Shown: one piece after another, positions 19,882 through 30,990 of the stretch
How the letters are laid out: each line of letters opens with the position of its first letter
Numbering within the stretch: position 1 is the stretch's first letter
DNA from: Megalonaias nervosa
Taxonomy: Eukaryota; Mollusca; Bivalvia; Unionida; Unionidae
Direction: 5' to 3'
Length of the DNA: 64,000 bases
NCBI GenBank assembly: GCA_016617855.1
Contig: JAECUM010003186.1
Location: 1 to 64,000, forward strand
The notes under the pieces: model-generated
What the model was told of the DNA's origin: nothing
Databases searched by the model: none
Seen by the model: only the letters and a program-made list of their open reading frames with translations
Program-made: the position numbers and the translations under genes

Positions 19882-20536
19882 TTTTATAAAAAAAAAAGCA
19901 AACTCCGGAACGAGAAGCAATCAGCTTTATCTGCCTTAAGCCTTTGCCACGGCCAAGACCAACTTCTGGACCTGCTTCCGTCGATGATTTAGTAGAAATC
20001 ACTAGGGCTGGTCTTTCAGGCGTGGTAAAAAGGTTGGGTTGTTTGGCTCGAGAAGGTCTTTTTCTCATGGGTCGTAATAAAGAAGTCTGATACATTTGTT
20101 TCAAACTCCTTAACTCGGCGAAAATGTCCAAGAGTACCGCTACCGTTTGACTTTCACTGTTCTCCTTCTCTCCAAGACCTTGTTTTTTGTTTGCTTCTTC
20201 TTCCTGTCGTTTTCTTCTTGCCTCTTCTTCCTCTTGCTGTTGCTTTTGAAGCCGACAAGCTTGTTCTGCTTGTTTCTGCTGTTGTAAAAATTTCTCCAAT
20301 TCTTCTTTCTGTCTCTGTTTAAAATCCTCGAGGTGTGGAAAAGAAGGAGAAGGTAGCGAAGGTACTGGTACCGGAACAAATTGTTGTGAAGAAGAGAGAA
20401 AATCCACTAAATCATAATTAAAATCGACCTATTCTGGAAGTAGACCTGTGTTAACTTTGGTAGCCACTGCTATGCCATCGCTTCTCGTCTCCACAGCCGG
20501 TGCAGCCCAATTCATCGTCTTCTTAGTTTTCGTCAT
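19882..20536 (-). pseudogene. Gln/Glu-rich coiled-coil protein, SL-terminated gene 4
   Basis: I place the start at the ATG at 20534-20536 (TKTKKTMNWAAPAVETRSD), 52 bp below a TATA-like CTTATATAGG. An in-frame TAG at 20429-20431 interrupts it; the open frame then runs to 19882 and beyond. Residues after the break are Gln/Pro-rich, then a long coiled coil (EELEKFLQQQKQAEQ, EEARRKRQEEE), then a basic tail (LLRPMRKRPSRAKQ). A poly-T tract (minus strand) near 19885-19897 probably hides a slip, because the annotated frame otherwise reads through SL4. Function unknown. Confidence 0.65.
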
Positions 20537-20587
20537 GTTTCAAAAACAATGTCGCATCGATTCACTGCGCACAGACGCTAGCGCACC

Positions 20588-20715
20588 TATATAAGGAATG
20601 AGACGTCACGGGTAGCTCTCTTCGGATTGGAAGACAGACCTTCGCGCAGTTGTAACGCGTATTGGGATTGGTGAAAAATTTCAATCCGTTTCGATCCGCT
20701 CTTCCACTATAAATA
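20588..20715. promoter_or_regulatory. Divergent promoter region between terminal genes
   Basis: Minus-strand TATA-like CTTATATAGG (about 20587-20596) and plus-strand TATAAATA (20708-20715) face away from each other, each 50-55 bp from its gene's ATG. The region between contains GACGTCAC and two ATTGG/ATTGG-type sequences (near 20627 and 20663) that could be CCAAT-class sites. The two outermost right-end genes, both stem-loop-terminated, are therefore fired from one divergent control region. Confidence 0.6.
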
Positions 20716-20757
20716 AACGCGATTCACTTCATTTCCTTCACCTGTTCTCGTCACAAG

Positions 20758-20986
20758 ATGTGGACAAACGTTGAATCTTCTCCTATCGTCGATGATGTTC
20801 CGTACGGACTTGCCTATGTATGTTAAGTCATCATGGACCATCATCCGGATCACCTAGACGACCGTTTGGAAAAGAAGGATCTATGTGGAAAGACAAGGCT
20901 GTCTGAAGCGGGTCCTCATCTACGGACCAGAGGTTAGACGAAGTTTAAGAAAGAAAGGAAGACCTTTGCGATGCCCTCTGTGTTAA
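20758..20986 (+). pseudogene. Small basic protein, SL-terminated gene 5, broken
   Basis: The ATG at 20758-20760 opens with WTNVESSPIVDDVPYG. The frame then shifts near 20820 and meets a stop near 20853. The C-terminal part, to TAA at 20984-20986, is rich in Arg/Lys (YGPEVRRSLRKKGRPLRC). About 75 residues if whole. No family recognised. It is the outermost gene on the right and its stop is 28 bp before the stem-loop SL5 in the TIR, mirroring gene 1 on the left. Confidence 0.6.
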
Positions 20987-21011
20987 CGGAATGGTGTTAA
21001 CATAAAAAACT

Positions 21012-21392
21012 AAAGGCCCTTTTCAGGGCCACTTCATTGCCTCGAAAAGATTTACTCTTTCATCCCTAATTGTTTTTTAGTCTATTGTATAATTTAGGTA
21101 TGATAGATTGATGTTCATCAATCTATGGTTGTGTTGTATATGTCTATGTCTCTAATCATGTTTCTTTGTCTCTGTCTCTATTGTATTTGTCCCTACCTAG
21201 GTAGCCGCGCGTATTCAGGTCAGTCACTTGCAACATTGTTGCCAGTACCGTGACGTCATCCCACCTGTTCCATTCCTATCTAGTGCCCCAGATGGTCCTA
21301 CAATGTTAAACTCCCATATACTGCCCCAGGGTACAACCCCCCGTTTTTCCTTATATGTTCTCATTTGCCCCAGGGTATCCCCATTCATTACT
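21012..21392. repeat. Polinton 1 right terminal inverted repeat
   Basis: Reverse complement of 1317-1688. It differs by a 47-bp extra block at 21211-21257 that contributes to a palindromic TGACGTCA at 21251-21258. It lacks the 38-bp duplication of the left arm. The outer end reads CCATTCATTACT, matching the left terminus. Confidence 0.95.
21015..21050 (+). terminator. Histone-mRNA-type 3' stem-loop (SL5) with purine box
   Basis: Plus-strand GGCCCTTTTCAGGGCC (21015-21030): a perfect 6-bp stem with a TTTC loop, preceded by TAAA and followed by ACTTCA. GAAAAGA (21044-21050) begins exactly 13 nt after the stem. It lies at the inner edge of the right TIR. Confidence 0.85.
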
Positions 21393-22418
21393 GACTAACT
21401 AATTACTCAGTAACTAACTAACTCATAAAGTATGTTTTGTGTGATTCTGATTTTGGTGAATGTGACCTTTGACCCCTCCATATTACCCAGAGGAAGATAG
21501 GCAATATGAAAAATGAAACAAAATGAAGATTTTATGACATTCATATATAAAATGAAGAGACTATGTGTGTGTGTTTGTATGTGTGTATATGTGTGTGTGT
21601 TTACGTGTGTGTATGTGTGTGTGCATACAAATAAAGTTATATGCATGTTGTTGCCCGCCTAGATAAATGAATAAGAAAAATTAATGTGCAATGTGTCATG
21701 TTTGATTTTCTAGTTATTATTTAGCTGTGTAATAGTCTGTATAATTATGATCGCTAAAGAAAAATAATTAATAAAATAAAGAAAGACGAAGCAGACGGTT
21801 GCTGATAGGTATTGTGCAGATATTGGATAAATCCAATAAATACAAGAAAGAAAACAAACAATGTAATATTTTATTGGTTTATCCATCAAATGATTTTTGC
21901 TGGTTAGTTTGTTGTAGATATATCTCTTCAACAGGGGCACATAGTAAATATTTAATTGAATTAATTCTAAGTTTGCTTTAGATGCAAGAAGACAAATTTC
22001 ACTATTTGTAGCAACAATGTATTACAATAAGTCATACACGATGTTCAAATGTTTAGTTTAACAACAAGAGGTGCCACTCTTTACTTCAGTCACCGAAGTC
22101 GCTCGTAATTCTGTTCTTTATCGGGAGTGTTCGAAACATAGTGATGTAATAAATTCCGTTCGAGAGAGAATGCAGAGAGGTAGCACCGCGTTATCAAAAG
22201 GATTTGAGAAGAAAAAGGGTGATCTGATAACAATAAAACTCGGGTGAATATTTGTGATCGGCTAGTTCGCTGGAATACTTTGAAGAGCTAGTTCGTGAGG
22301 AAGACAAACCCGGGTGTTGCGGATTTCGATATTAATAGGGAAGCAAACGACACAGACTTGTAAAGATAATGTACGTCTGTTATGCCTTTAAAGAAAAAAA
22401 AAATACTCCTAAATGCTT
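21393..22418. other. Spacer between Polinton 1 and helicase transposon
   Basis: AT-rich, no gene recognised. It starts with a (TAAC/TAACTAAC)-like stretch and contains GT-rich DNA at about 21560-21625. The open frames here are short and without motifs. Confidence 0.6.
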
Positions 22419-22427
22419 GGACGAGTA
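22419..22427. repeat. Target-site duplication, left copy
   Basis: GGACGAGTA, identical to 33543-33551, directly abutting the TIR terminus TAGTCTG. Confidence 0.9.
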
Positions 22428-23410
22428 TAGTCTGTTTCCCAGCTTAGTATGCTCCCTGCGTTGCGCTCCGCTATACTAAGTCAGGTGAACGCCGACGCCA
22501 TATTGTCACGTGATCAAAACAAATGGCCTCGTATGGAGAGATCTCGTTAATCTAACCATGGCACATTTATTCCTTTAATATTCTGTTTGTTAGTGACAAA
22601 ATGCGATCTTTGCTAATACTTTCGATTTGAACTATAGCAATTGTTATCTTGTGTTCAAGCTTAACCAGCAAATTGGCGACGTAGGTATTTTTACAAAAAT
22701 TTCTACAATTAGGCGAAGACGAAGTATAGGGATACACACAACAATATTTTGTTAATATTGCACGTTTCCCACAACGTCATTTCAAAAATTCCTTTTCCAA
22801 TCGATTCCTTGATAAATTTTACGTCGAAATTGATATGAGATTATGCACGGCAGCTTTAATTTTGCCAAAGATAAGACGAAAATATCTTCCCCATTTTACC
22901 AGGGGTGAGGGTAACAATTGTTTTGCAAATATTGCCCTTTTCACACTGCGTCATTTAAAATATTCTAGTTGCAATGAATTCCTTGATCAATATTACATAA
23001 ATGCGTATATATCGTTTTCCATGACAGCCCAAATTTTGTCAAATATTAGGATCGATATAACAACCCTCTTCTACGAAGGGGCGAAAGTGACAATATTTTG
23101 TCAAATATTGCACATTGCGACTGCATCATATACGACATTCCATTTGCTATCGATTACTTGACAATTATTACGTCGGAATTGATGTAAGGTGATAGGTGAC
23201 AGCCTTAGATGGCCAACGATCAATACCAAAATACCAAATTTCGTCTATGAAGGGGCTGGGGTGGGGGGTGGGCAAATGCTGCCAAAAACTGAACATTTTA
23301 GATAGCATCATCTCAATGTTCCATTTGCAATAAATTCTTTGAGCAATTTACATTGATGTGAATATATTGTTCTTTGTAACAGCACAGGTTTTGCCAAAGA
23401 TTAATCATGA
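22428..23410. repeat. Left TIR with internal tandem subrepeats
   Basis: About 980 bp, inverted relative to 32565-33542. From about 22690 onward it consists of four diverged units of about 175 bp. Each contains versions of TTTTGCCAAAGAT, a GAAGGGG(T/C)G(A/G) block, ACAATATTTTGT and TTCCTTGATCAAT. Subrepeated TIRs often act as arrays of transposase-binding sites. The outer 250 bp are unique and include CTCCCTGCGTTGCGCTCCGC. Confidence 0.85.
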
Positions 23411-25123
23411 TTTAGCTAGGAGTTCCTCAAAGAGAGTAGCAATTTGGTCGAATGATTCAGGGGCACTTTGTAAATAAAAAGGTACATGTTTTTGCAATAA
23501 AAGGACTTGATGTATCTTATTCAGTTTTGGATATCACCGTTTTTGGAAGTAGAGATAAAACGTCATTCATGACTTTATGTTAGATTATATAAACATTAGA
23601 AATAAGAGGAGTCAATATAAAACAACACAGTTTGAAAGAATTGCTTAAGAATTGTGGAGAGAGTCAGAGGGGAGAAATCTAGAAGGGCACGGGTGGGTGG
23701 GGGTGGGGGGTAAAGGATCCCTCTGTTCATGTGTAGCTAGCACTTATTAAAACCCCAAAAAAGAAAAAAAAAATCCACTAGCCGTCATTTATGAGGGTTT
23801 GCTGGAGGCTTGGATTGAGATCGAGTAATGGAATGTAAAATCTCATTTTGACTGATTCATCCAAAATGTACCAAATTGGTAAAATCTTATTTACTCTGGT
23901 GTTCTGTATTTACATGGTCATATTAAAAAAAAACACGCATTAAATTAAACTATACATGCATGACAAAGTTTATGATGAAATCTTCATGGTATTAAGTTAA
24001 ATAAATATCCTTTTCTTAAGGGAACTTAAATTTAATAGTGTATGTTTAATGAGTGACAATATAACAAGATATGTGAATCATTTATCATAAAAGATGCTTT
24101 CAATAATATCTTTATTATATCTATTTTCACAATAGAAAATGGTTACAAAATTAATAATAATTATTGTGTCATTTGAAACACTGAATTGATTCTTTGATAC
24201 CTAGTGAGAATAAAAAATAAAAGACAGAGGTCATCACCAACAGGAAAGACTCCATTGCAGATAGAGAAGCACAGACAGAGGTATGTTATACTATGCATTT
24301 ACAGTTGCAGTTGGCAACATTCTGTACTGATTCACTTTGCACAAAGTTTGAATGTCTATCATCAAGGTTTGCATTCAAGACTTTGTTTAAGGAGATGCTC
24401 ATTTTATGTTGATACTCACTGTGCCTCAGATCTGTTACAAAAGTGAAACATATTCTCATAAAACTATACATGAATTTTTTGCATTTAACTCATCAGTAAG
24501 ACAAGTAAATAAGTACAGTATTAATTAAAATCAATTGTTTATCATTATTTATGTATTTGTAACGTGCACATGGGAATATAAAAGTATTATTATAATGAGG
24601 TACTGTAATGAAAAATCATAGAGTCACTCTATATATCTGAATGTTTACCATGCCATTATTATATGCATACATCAAACAGTGTGACACTTACATTTACTGT
24701 ATTACAAGACCACTGTATTGTATTTTATTACATCATGTGTGTTTTTACATTGAGATATAAATGACATATAAGCACACATTTCATTGGCTTATAGCTTGTA
24801 ATCCAGTATTATTTTCATTATATACTCTGTGTAATATCTTGGTTGTTATAATAGTTGTTAGCAGGTAATTTTCTTACATTATTATGCAGTTAGCAGCCTT
24901 TTAACATTAAGGGTGGGGGTTGAAAATGAGGTCTTTATTTTCAGAAGACAATAGGTAAATACTTGCATTATTAAGTAGCAATAGCTATTCAACTAACAGT
25001 TATTTGTCTTTCCAAATTCTTGATAAAAGTATTTGTTACTGAGTCTGAGATTTATACGACAAGTATCAACTCGTACTTACAGTTAATTTCAAACATTATA
25101 GCTCATAACTGTTTATTGATTGC
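23411..25123. other. Transposon interior, no gene recognised
   Basis: AT-rich DNA without convincing coding signal. It holds a G-rich stretch (about 23692-23712) and short open frames such as 24204-24446 that show no motif. Confidence 0.5.
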
Positions 25124-25941
25124 AGTTCCCAGACCAAATAGATCGTACAAGAAATGGAGCAAAGAGAAGTTAGCAATGATGGAGTTTGTGGAGGAGCATG
25201 GGATACCATAAGCAAATGTTAGCAAATTCTGGGAGGAGTGTGCACACTACATTTTCCAAACTACTGGCCCTGTGAAGTCAGGTTACATTTCGCAAAATAT
25301 ATACAGAATATGAATCTCCTTGGATCTTAACACTGCCTACTTTTGAACTGTCCCGTCACACACTCAGGACCAATATACTTAAATTGAATACATTCCGTTA
25401 ACTATATTCATTGAATAACCTTCATAGAATGAATTTGTCTGAAATTTGTGCCCTCATCGTTGCATTGTACTGATTAATTTTACAATGTTACAATTGCCCA
25501 GAGTCATATGCTTTGAGGGCAATGAAGATGTTGATCAGGTTATTAGTCTGTCCAGATTTTGGAATGTAGGTATAGAAAACACTTTGATAAAACAATTTAT
25601 TTACAGCATGTAAGGTAATTATGATGCATATTGTGATTTGAAAATATTTTATTAAAGGTCTTTGATTAGGAAATATTAGTTTTTATTATCAGCTTGGCTT
25701 GGTTGTAAACTTCACACTTAGTCCAGGTCTTTTGTTTTTAAAGGCCGATGAATTTCTAAATGCTAGAACTGGTGAATCGGCATAGTTTAGTGTATCATAA
25801 TGAGTGAGGCTTCATTTTCTTGAGTTTGTGTGGCAAAACGTCTATGATTTATTGCTAGATCATCAAGAATCCAAAGGTTGATAGTTCCAAACCATTGTGG
25901 CAATACCCCATTTAATATATTTCCTTGTCTTTGCATCATGT

Positions 25942-26046
25942 CAGGCATTATTAGCCAGTTGTCATAGTTCAGGCATTATTAGCCACATGCCATAGGTCAG
26001 GCATTATTAGCCAGTTGCCATAGGTCAGGCATTATTAGCCTTTTTA
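25942..26046. repeat. 28-bp tandem repeat, about 3.7 copies
   Basis: Unit CAGGCATTATTAGCC followed by (A/C)(G/A)(T/C)..CCATAGGT. Copies start near 25942, 25970, 25998 and 26026. No coding potential. Confidence 0.85.
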
Positions 26047-26159
26047 AGTTCTTGTTGTCACTGATGTTGAGCATACGTGCCATAGTAAAGATTGACATTT
26101 AGAGCTAATTATTAATATTGTTGAGTAATTAAATTTTATTAGTGCATGCGATGTCATTA

Positions 26160-26352
26160 AAGCCATGGCCACATTATAAAAAAGTAATGGAATGTGGTCT
26201 TGAGTTCAAGTCTCACATGGCCAGTGTGGGTCAGGAAGCTTGCCAGTAGCTTCCCATGGGTCGGTGGTTCTTCCCACGGTTTTCCTGGGTTCTTCTTCCA
26301 CCAGTTAAACTGAGAAATGGCAATAAGTTCACAGCAACAACAATAAATCAAT
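26160..26352 (+). mobile_element. tRNA-derived SINE, 5'-truncated
   Basis: Shares with the copies at 36701, 38282 and 47109 the B-box-like GAGTTCAAGTCT, the core AGCTTGCCAGTAGCTTCCCA, the block GGGTTCTTCTTCCACCAGTT and a CAACAACAA tail. The A-box half is degraded. It lies inside the helicase transposon, so it inserted after that element. Confidence 0.75.
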
Positions 26353-27880
26353 CACACCTAAGCAAACAATACGTCCACCTGGAAGTTTTTGTCTACTATT
26401 TTCATGCAAATTTTGGCTCTGAAACTAAATTGATTTGTTTATTTTGAGGGAAAACATTTTCAAGAAAGTCCATTGACCTACTTAGCCTAATATTTTTGAT
26501 TATTTGGTTGTAGCATGTACAGTCTTATAGCTTGTGGCTGTGTAATCCTTTTATGTTTTTATATTGAATAGGCATGGTGCGTGTTTAAAAAAATCTTTAT
26601 ATGAATTTTTCTATATGTTCAGGAGCTTCATGCAGATCACAGCATGCCAGAGTGAAATGCTTGTTCCCTTCTGCATGTTTGGCCACTGATGATAGCACCA
26701 TCATTAGTGACGTGTCCAACAGTTCAACTAAATATGAAGCATCAACTCAGTATGATCACATTTATACTTGTACAGTATCTACACAAACAGACCCAGTCTT
26801 ACCAGTGTTGGACATAAGGTATAAAACATGAGGTATAAATTTGTTTAAAAAGCATCACACCATAATACAAATTTAGAGGTAGAGACAGTGGAGAAGGTAG
26901 GTTTTTGAGTAAGCATTTTAAGTTGAAATTAAATACAGGTAAACATCATTTAAATTGTGATATAATTCAAAATCTTTTACACTTAATGACAGTCTGGATA
27001 TAAGAAATTGACAGGTGCTGTAGTCCAAAAATGAGAAAAGACTGTTAAACTATAATCTTATTTTGTTTCAGCAGATAATATCTTACATGCATTGCTGCAG
27101 CCAATCAGTCTGGAGAAATGGCTTTACATGAGCTACTATACCTCAGTTGCAGTGTCCATTGACACAATTAAAAACCTAAACTCAGTTCCTTGTGGTAGCC
27201 AAAGTACGTCTATCTGAACACTCACTCATTTTAACTACACACAACATGCAGTCCTTCCACTTAATCTTATTAAAACAAACATGATATATGTATTATTTGA
27301 TCTTTACATATCTTTCTTTCAGAGAAACTGAAAGAGAGTGGAGCTATATTTCTGTTCGTATACATTACCAACATCAAAAAATGAAGTGGAAACATTAGCT
27401 ACCAAATTATCAGATACAAAATTATCATCATTGATGATGTAACTCTCTCTGATAGAGCGAAATTGCTGCATTCTGCTCTATATACTTCACTGAAACAATT
27501 GCAGAGACTGTGTTAAATAGCGATTCACTCGGAAAAGCTGTAAAGATGTTATTCTTTGGGAAATTGAACAAAAGGCATCTTCAAAATGTATAAGGGATGA
27601 AAATAGCATCTTATATCCTAATACTGACTTAACAGCCTTTTCATGGAATGATATATGCACAGAAAAACTGTTTTTGAGTAACCCGATATCGGCTGAAGTA
27701 TTACTAGCAGTAGCATTGCCAACAGGCAAACTTGACATGATTCAGCCCATTAGGTTACTTCTGCCCAAGTTAGGACTTGTATACTGAATACTTATGAGCA
27801 ATAGATTTGTGGAATTATCACTTGTACAGAAGATAATAGCTGTCACTATAAAAAATGAACAGACTCATGAAAAGGTCTAA

Positions 27881-29574
27881 GTTATTTTCGTTTGTTATAT
27901 ATTGTTATCATTGCAATATTCCAACAGTTTAACTTCTTGACAATGCATGGCATACTTTCTGAATTTTCATGGTTTTAAACATTGTATTCCAAACTTTTTC
28001 AGTGCTTGAACACTTTAATAGGAAGCTAGCACTCAGTGTATTATTTTGTCAAATGGTGCATCTCAGAATTCTTATTTTTATTTTCAGATGTTATTGCTAC
28101 TTGGATGTTTCATTGAACTTTGGTTCATCTTTCCTTAAAGTCACAGGATACTCTTACTTTTAGACCAACTAAAAACAGACATTGAATTCTCATCATTTTG
28201 AAATAATCATAATCTAGAAGTCAATAGTTGTGATCAGTATTGCCAGCAAGTAGGGAAAGTTATTTTCTATTGACACATTTGATTTTTATCATACATGATA
28301 AAATTTGGGTGACAGTGATTGAGTTGGACACTTTTATTCACCTTTACTTATTTGCTACACGATTGCTGCCCTCTTACCCAAACGTTTCTAACTGCATCTT
28401 GATATTTTGCATGCATATTTTCAAAACCTTGCATGTGAATTTGTTATGTTGTTCTGAATGATTTCCTTCTGTTTTTTAAAACTGTTTTCATGTTTTATAT
28501 GTTCATTATTTCTGGCCCTTTTCTTACCCTTTTTCAGATTTCTAAAGGAAAACAAAGTGATAAGAACAGCTTTAAGAAACTTTTATTCTACCATGTAATT
28601 AAGTTTCTGAGGAATATACGAGCCATTTCCAGTTCTGTTTACATGTTCTTTAGATTAAATAACAGGTAATAACATGAAATTTTATATGGATAAAGGATGA
28701 GTAAAAGTTCAAACCCTTTTTAGCTGAATAGTAAGTGCATAACCTTAACGCTTAGAAATGTAACCAGCATAACCAAGTTCCAGTAATTATCATTTAAACT
28801 TTAATGGACCAAACAATTTCATAAATTTCATTCCGTTTTCAATAAAATGTTATACAATTAATAATATTATATTTAAAAATACTGGTATACATTGTAAATG
28901 GCTGACAGGATATGATCAAACTACATTGTCAAATGCATATTGTGAATCAATACCCTGATATAACACTCATTTTCTACCAATGTTTATTTATAAGGTTTAT
29001 TTTGGATGAATGGCTTGGCATTATAAGCTACTATAACTTAGTGGCCGAGCATCTGTAGACACAGATTCAGGTTCATATCATATGTTTGGCTGATCACTCA
29101 CATGCTGCTAGTTTATTATACATTTGTCAATTTTATAAGCAGTCAGCTGTCACAGATGGCAATATTTTATGTTTCAAACACACATTAAAACCTAGTATTG
29201 GATTCATGCTTGAAAGGCAAGTAATTTCTCATATCCTAAAAACAAGTTCAGGATATGGTGGAAGTCAATATAACAATGGGTTTTCCTGCTTCATTTTCCC
29301 TATTAAAATTTAAAAGGAAAATATGTCCATTTTCAGTAGACTTGATGAGAAGAGAAATATTTATACATACATGTATTTGAATTAAATATTCTAAGACTCC
29401 TAAAATAAACTAATTGAACTGGTAAATTAATTAAGGACACAAGGAAGAAGTTCATTTTCTATCACTGTTTTGTGCACAGACCTTTTCTTAAAGGACCAAC
29501 AGACTCCAAGTATTATATCTGAGGCAGTAGAAATATGCAGGTATCAAATTGTATATATTTTCAGACTTAATATA
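27881..29574. other. Transposon interior, no gene recognised
   Basis: AT-rich, stop-dense on both strands. Open frames at 27969-28163, 28240-28461 and 29086-29313 have no motif and are probably chance. The missing 3' exons of the minus-strand helicase (after the splice donor near 29615) should lie here but were not recognised. Confidence 0.45.
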
Positions 29575-30671
29575 CATATAACAGAGACTGATTTTATGGT
29601 GTGCATGAGTATACCTTCCACTGAAGATGGGGATCCAGCATGAATCACTCTATGCACCTTTCTAAGGTCTGCCCCGATTCCAAGTGCAATCGTCGCAAAA
29701 ACGATTTTTACGTGATTGTTTTCACTTGAAAGACAGCACAGAATATATTCATTTACTTTGTTATATTGTGGAGTGTGGTATTGCACAACAATGCAGTTTT
29801 CTTTCTTTTTTTCTCCATTGTACAGTTGATCACCTAGAAGTAGCTTAGCTTGCTCAATAGCTTTACCACACCATACAAGTCTTGTGAAGACTATTGTGAC
29901 AGGAAAGCATGGCCCATTCTCCTTATTCTAATAAGATCCTCAAACAGTGATTTGAAAACACAGTCATAAGGCGAAGTTGATGTTGTGTCACTTGAATATG
30001 GAGGTCATCTTCTTACCAACAAACTGATATTTTTTTCTTAGAAGAGGTGTACGGTTAATTATGCTGCATCTGGAAAGTTTCAACTCTTTCTTGATAGATT
30101 TGATGCTGCCTTTATTAATAGTTACAGTCATAGCACAGATTGTACAAACTGGGAAAGGAGCCCGAAGATTTTTAATCTCCTTGTATGCAGGTCTAAATTC
30201 ATCCTGCCACTGCAGAATGCAGTGGGCCTCATCAATAATCAAGCATACTTGTTGCTTTGTCCATTCAGCCTCAAGTAGACATTCAAGAACATTTTTATCC
30301 AATATGTCTTCTGGGTATCCAACCATATATGAAAATTCACCCATGCATAAGGTACTGTGATCTTGAAAATGTTCAGTGCCGCGTATCACATGCCCATCAA
30401 GTGTGGAGCAAAGCTGATTAAGAATGGCATTGAGAGGTTCCAGTACTACTACTTTGCACTGAAGGTAGAAAGGAATCAGTTTAAAAATCATAGTTTTTCC
30501 ATATCCTGTGGGAAATACAACAACTAAGTCTTTGGACTCTCTCAGGTTGTACAAAGCATCTATTTGTCTGGGCCTGAACCCAGTAATTGGTGTCTGTAAA
30601 GCAAGAATTGTCTGGTTATATTTCATGACAGCTCGTTTGAGATTACATATCTGATCTAAGTAAGCCATCTG
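29575..30671 (-). CDS. RecQ-like DEAH helicase, two exons visible (partial)
   Basis: Exon a (30671-30017) follows a splice acceptor TTTGCAG. It contains TGFRPRQIDAL (motif 0), Walker A VFPTGYGKT, LEPLNAILNQL, motif II IIDEAHCILQW with the RecQ-type aromatic-loop continuation EFRPAYKEI, and a weak motif III. It ends at a donor GTAAGA (30011-30016). Exon b (about 29985-29615) reads SPYDCVFKSLFEDLIR, a frame change near 29910, then a motif IV-like FTRLVWCGKAIEQAKLL and motif V IVFATIALGIGADLRKV, ending in a GT donor. The arginine-finger motif VI (GRAGRDG type) is not seen. The enzyme would unwind DNA 3'-5'. Placement inside a TIR transposon implies a role in mobility. Confidence 0.75.
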
Positions 30672-30944
30672 CAAATAGGATGAAAATGAGAAAGCTTTAA
30701 TAATGTAACACTGGCAAACAACCTAGTTTATGAAGGTTGCTATATATCAATAAATATACATGTGATTAAACTAATTTTTTCAGTCAGCAGAGCAATCTTA
30801 GTATGAAGCCATTTATCATTCATGCAGTCTATCTTCTGAAACATATTTTACAAACACCATGTCATTAAAATACTGAGATTTTTTTATGTCAATAAAAGCT
30901 ACTACTATTTACTTGAAGCAAGTTTGTTTTAGAGGTTGTTCTTA

Positions 30945-30945
<1 letters not shown>

Positions 30946-30989
<44 letters not shown>
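30946..30989. repeat. (GT)n microsatellite
   Basis: About 22 uninterrupted GT dinucleotides inside the helicase transposon, upstream of the helicase exons. Confidence 0.95.

Positions 30990-30990
<1 letters not shown>

Larger units (their letters stand above)
1317..21392. mobile_element. Polinton/Maverick element 1, nearly full length, decayed
   Basis: A 20.1-kb element bounded by inverted repeats that begin AGTA(G/A)TGAATGGGG at both ends. AG...CT termini are typical of Polintons. Inside are all hallmark Polinton genes: protein-primed polymerase B, chromodomain integrase, FtsK/HerA-type ATPase, adenain-like protease, major capsid protein and penton-like protein, plus small accessory genes. 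Most genes lie on the minus strand; two lie on the plus strand near the right end. Almost every long gene has at least one frameshift or in-frame stop, so the copy is probably non-functional. The 6-bp target duplication expected for Polintons is not visible: the left flank is CACAAT and the right flank GACTAA. Confidence 0.95.
25124..27880 (+). pseudogene. Exon-like remnants of a second transposon gene
   Basis: Possible exons follow AG acceptors. About 25124-25330 reads VPRPNRSYKKWSKEKLAMM and, after an in-frame TAA, SKFWEECAHYIFQTTG. About 26620-26818 contains an STQTD motif. About 27076-27205 follows TTTGTTTCAG. About 27323-27800 follows CTTTCTTTCAG and holds IDDVTLSDRAKLLHSALY and AVALPTGKLDMIQPIRLLL. 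The STQTD motif recurs in transposase-associated proteins, but I cannot name the family. Several stops suggest decay. It could be the transposase partner of the helicase. Confidence 0.35.

Noticed and set aside
29060..29100. tRNA-like GTGGCCGAGCATCTG sequence
   Set aside because: Only a few bases match a tRNA A-box; no B-box, core or tail follows.
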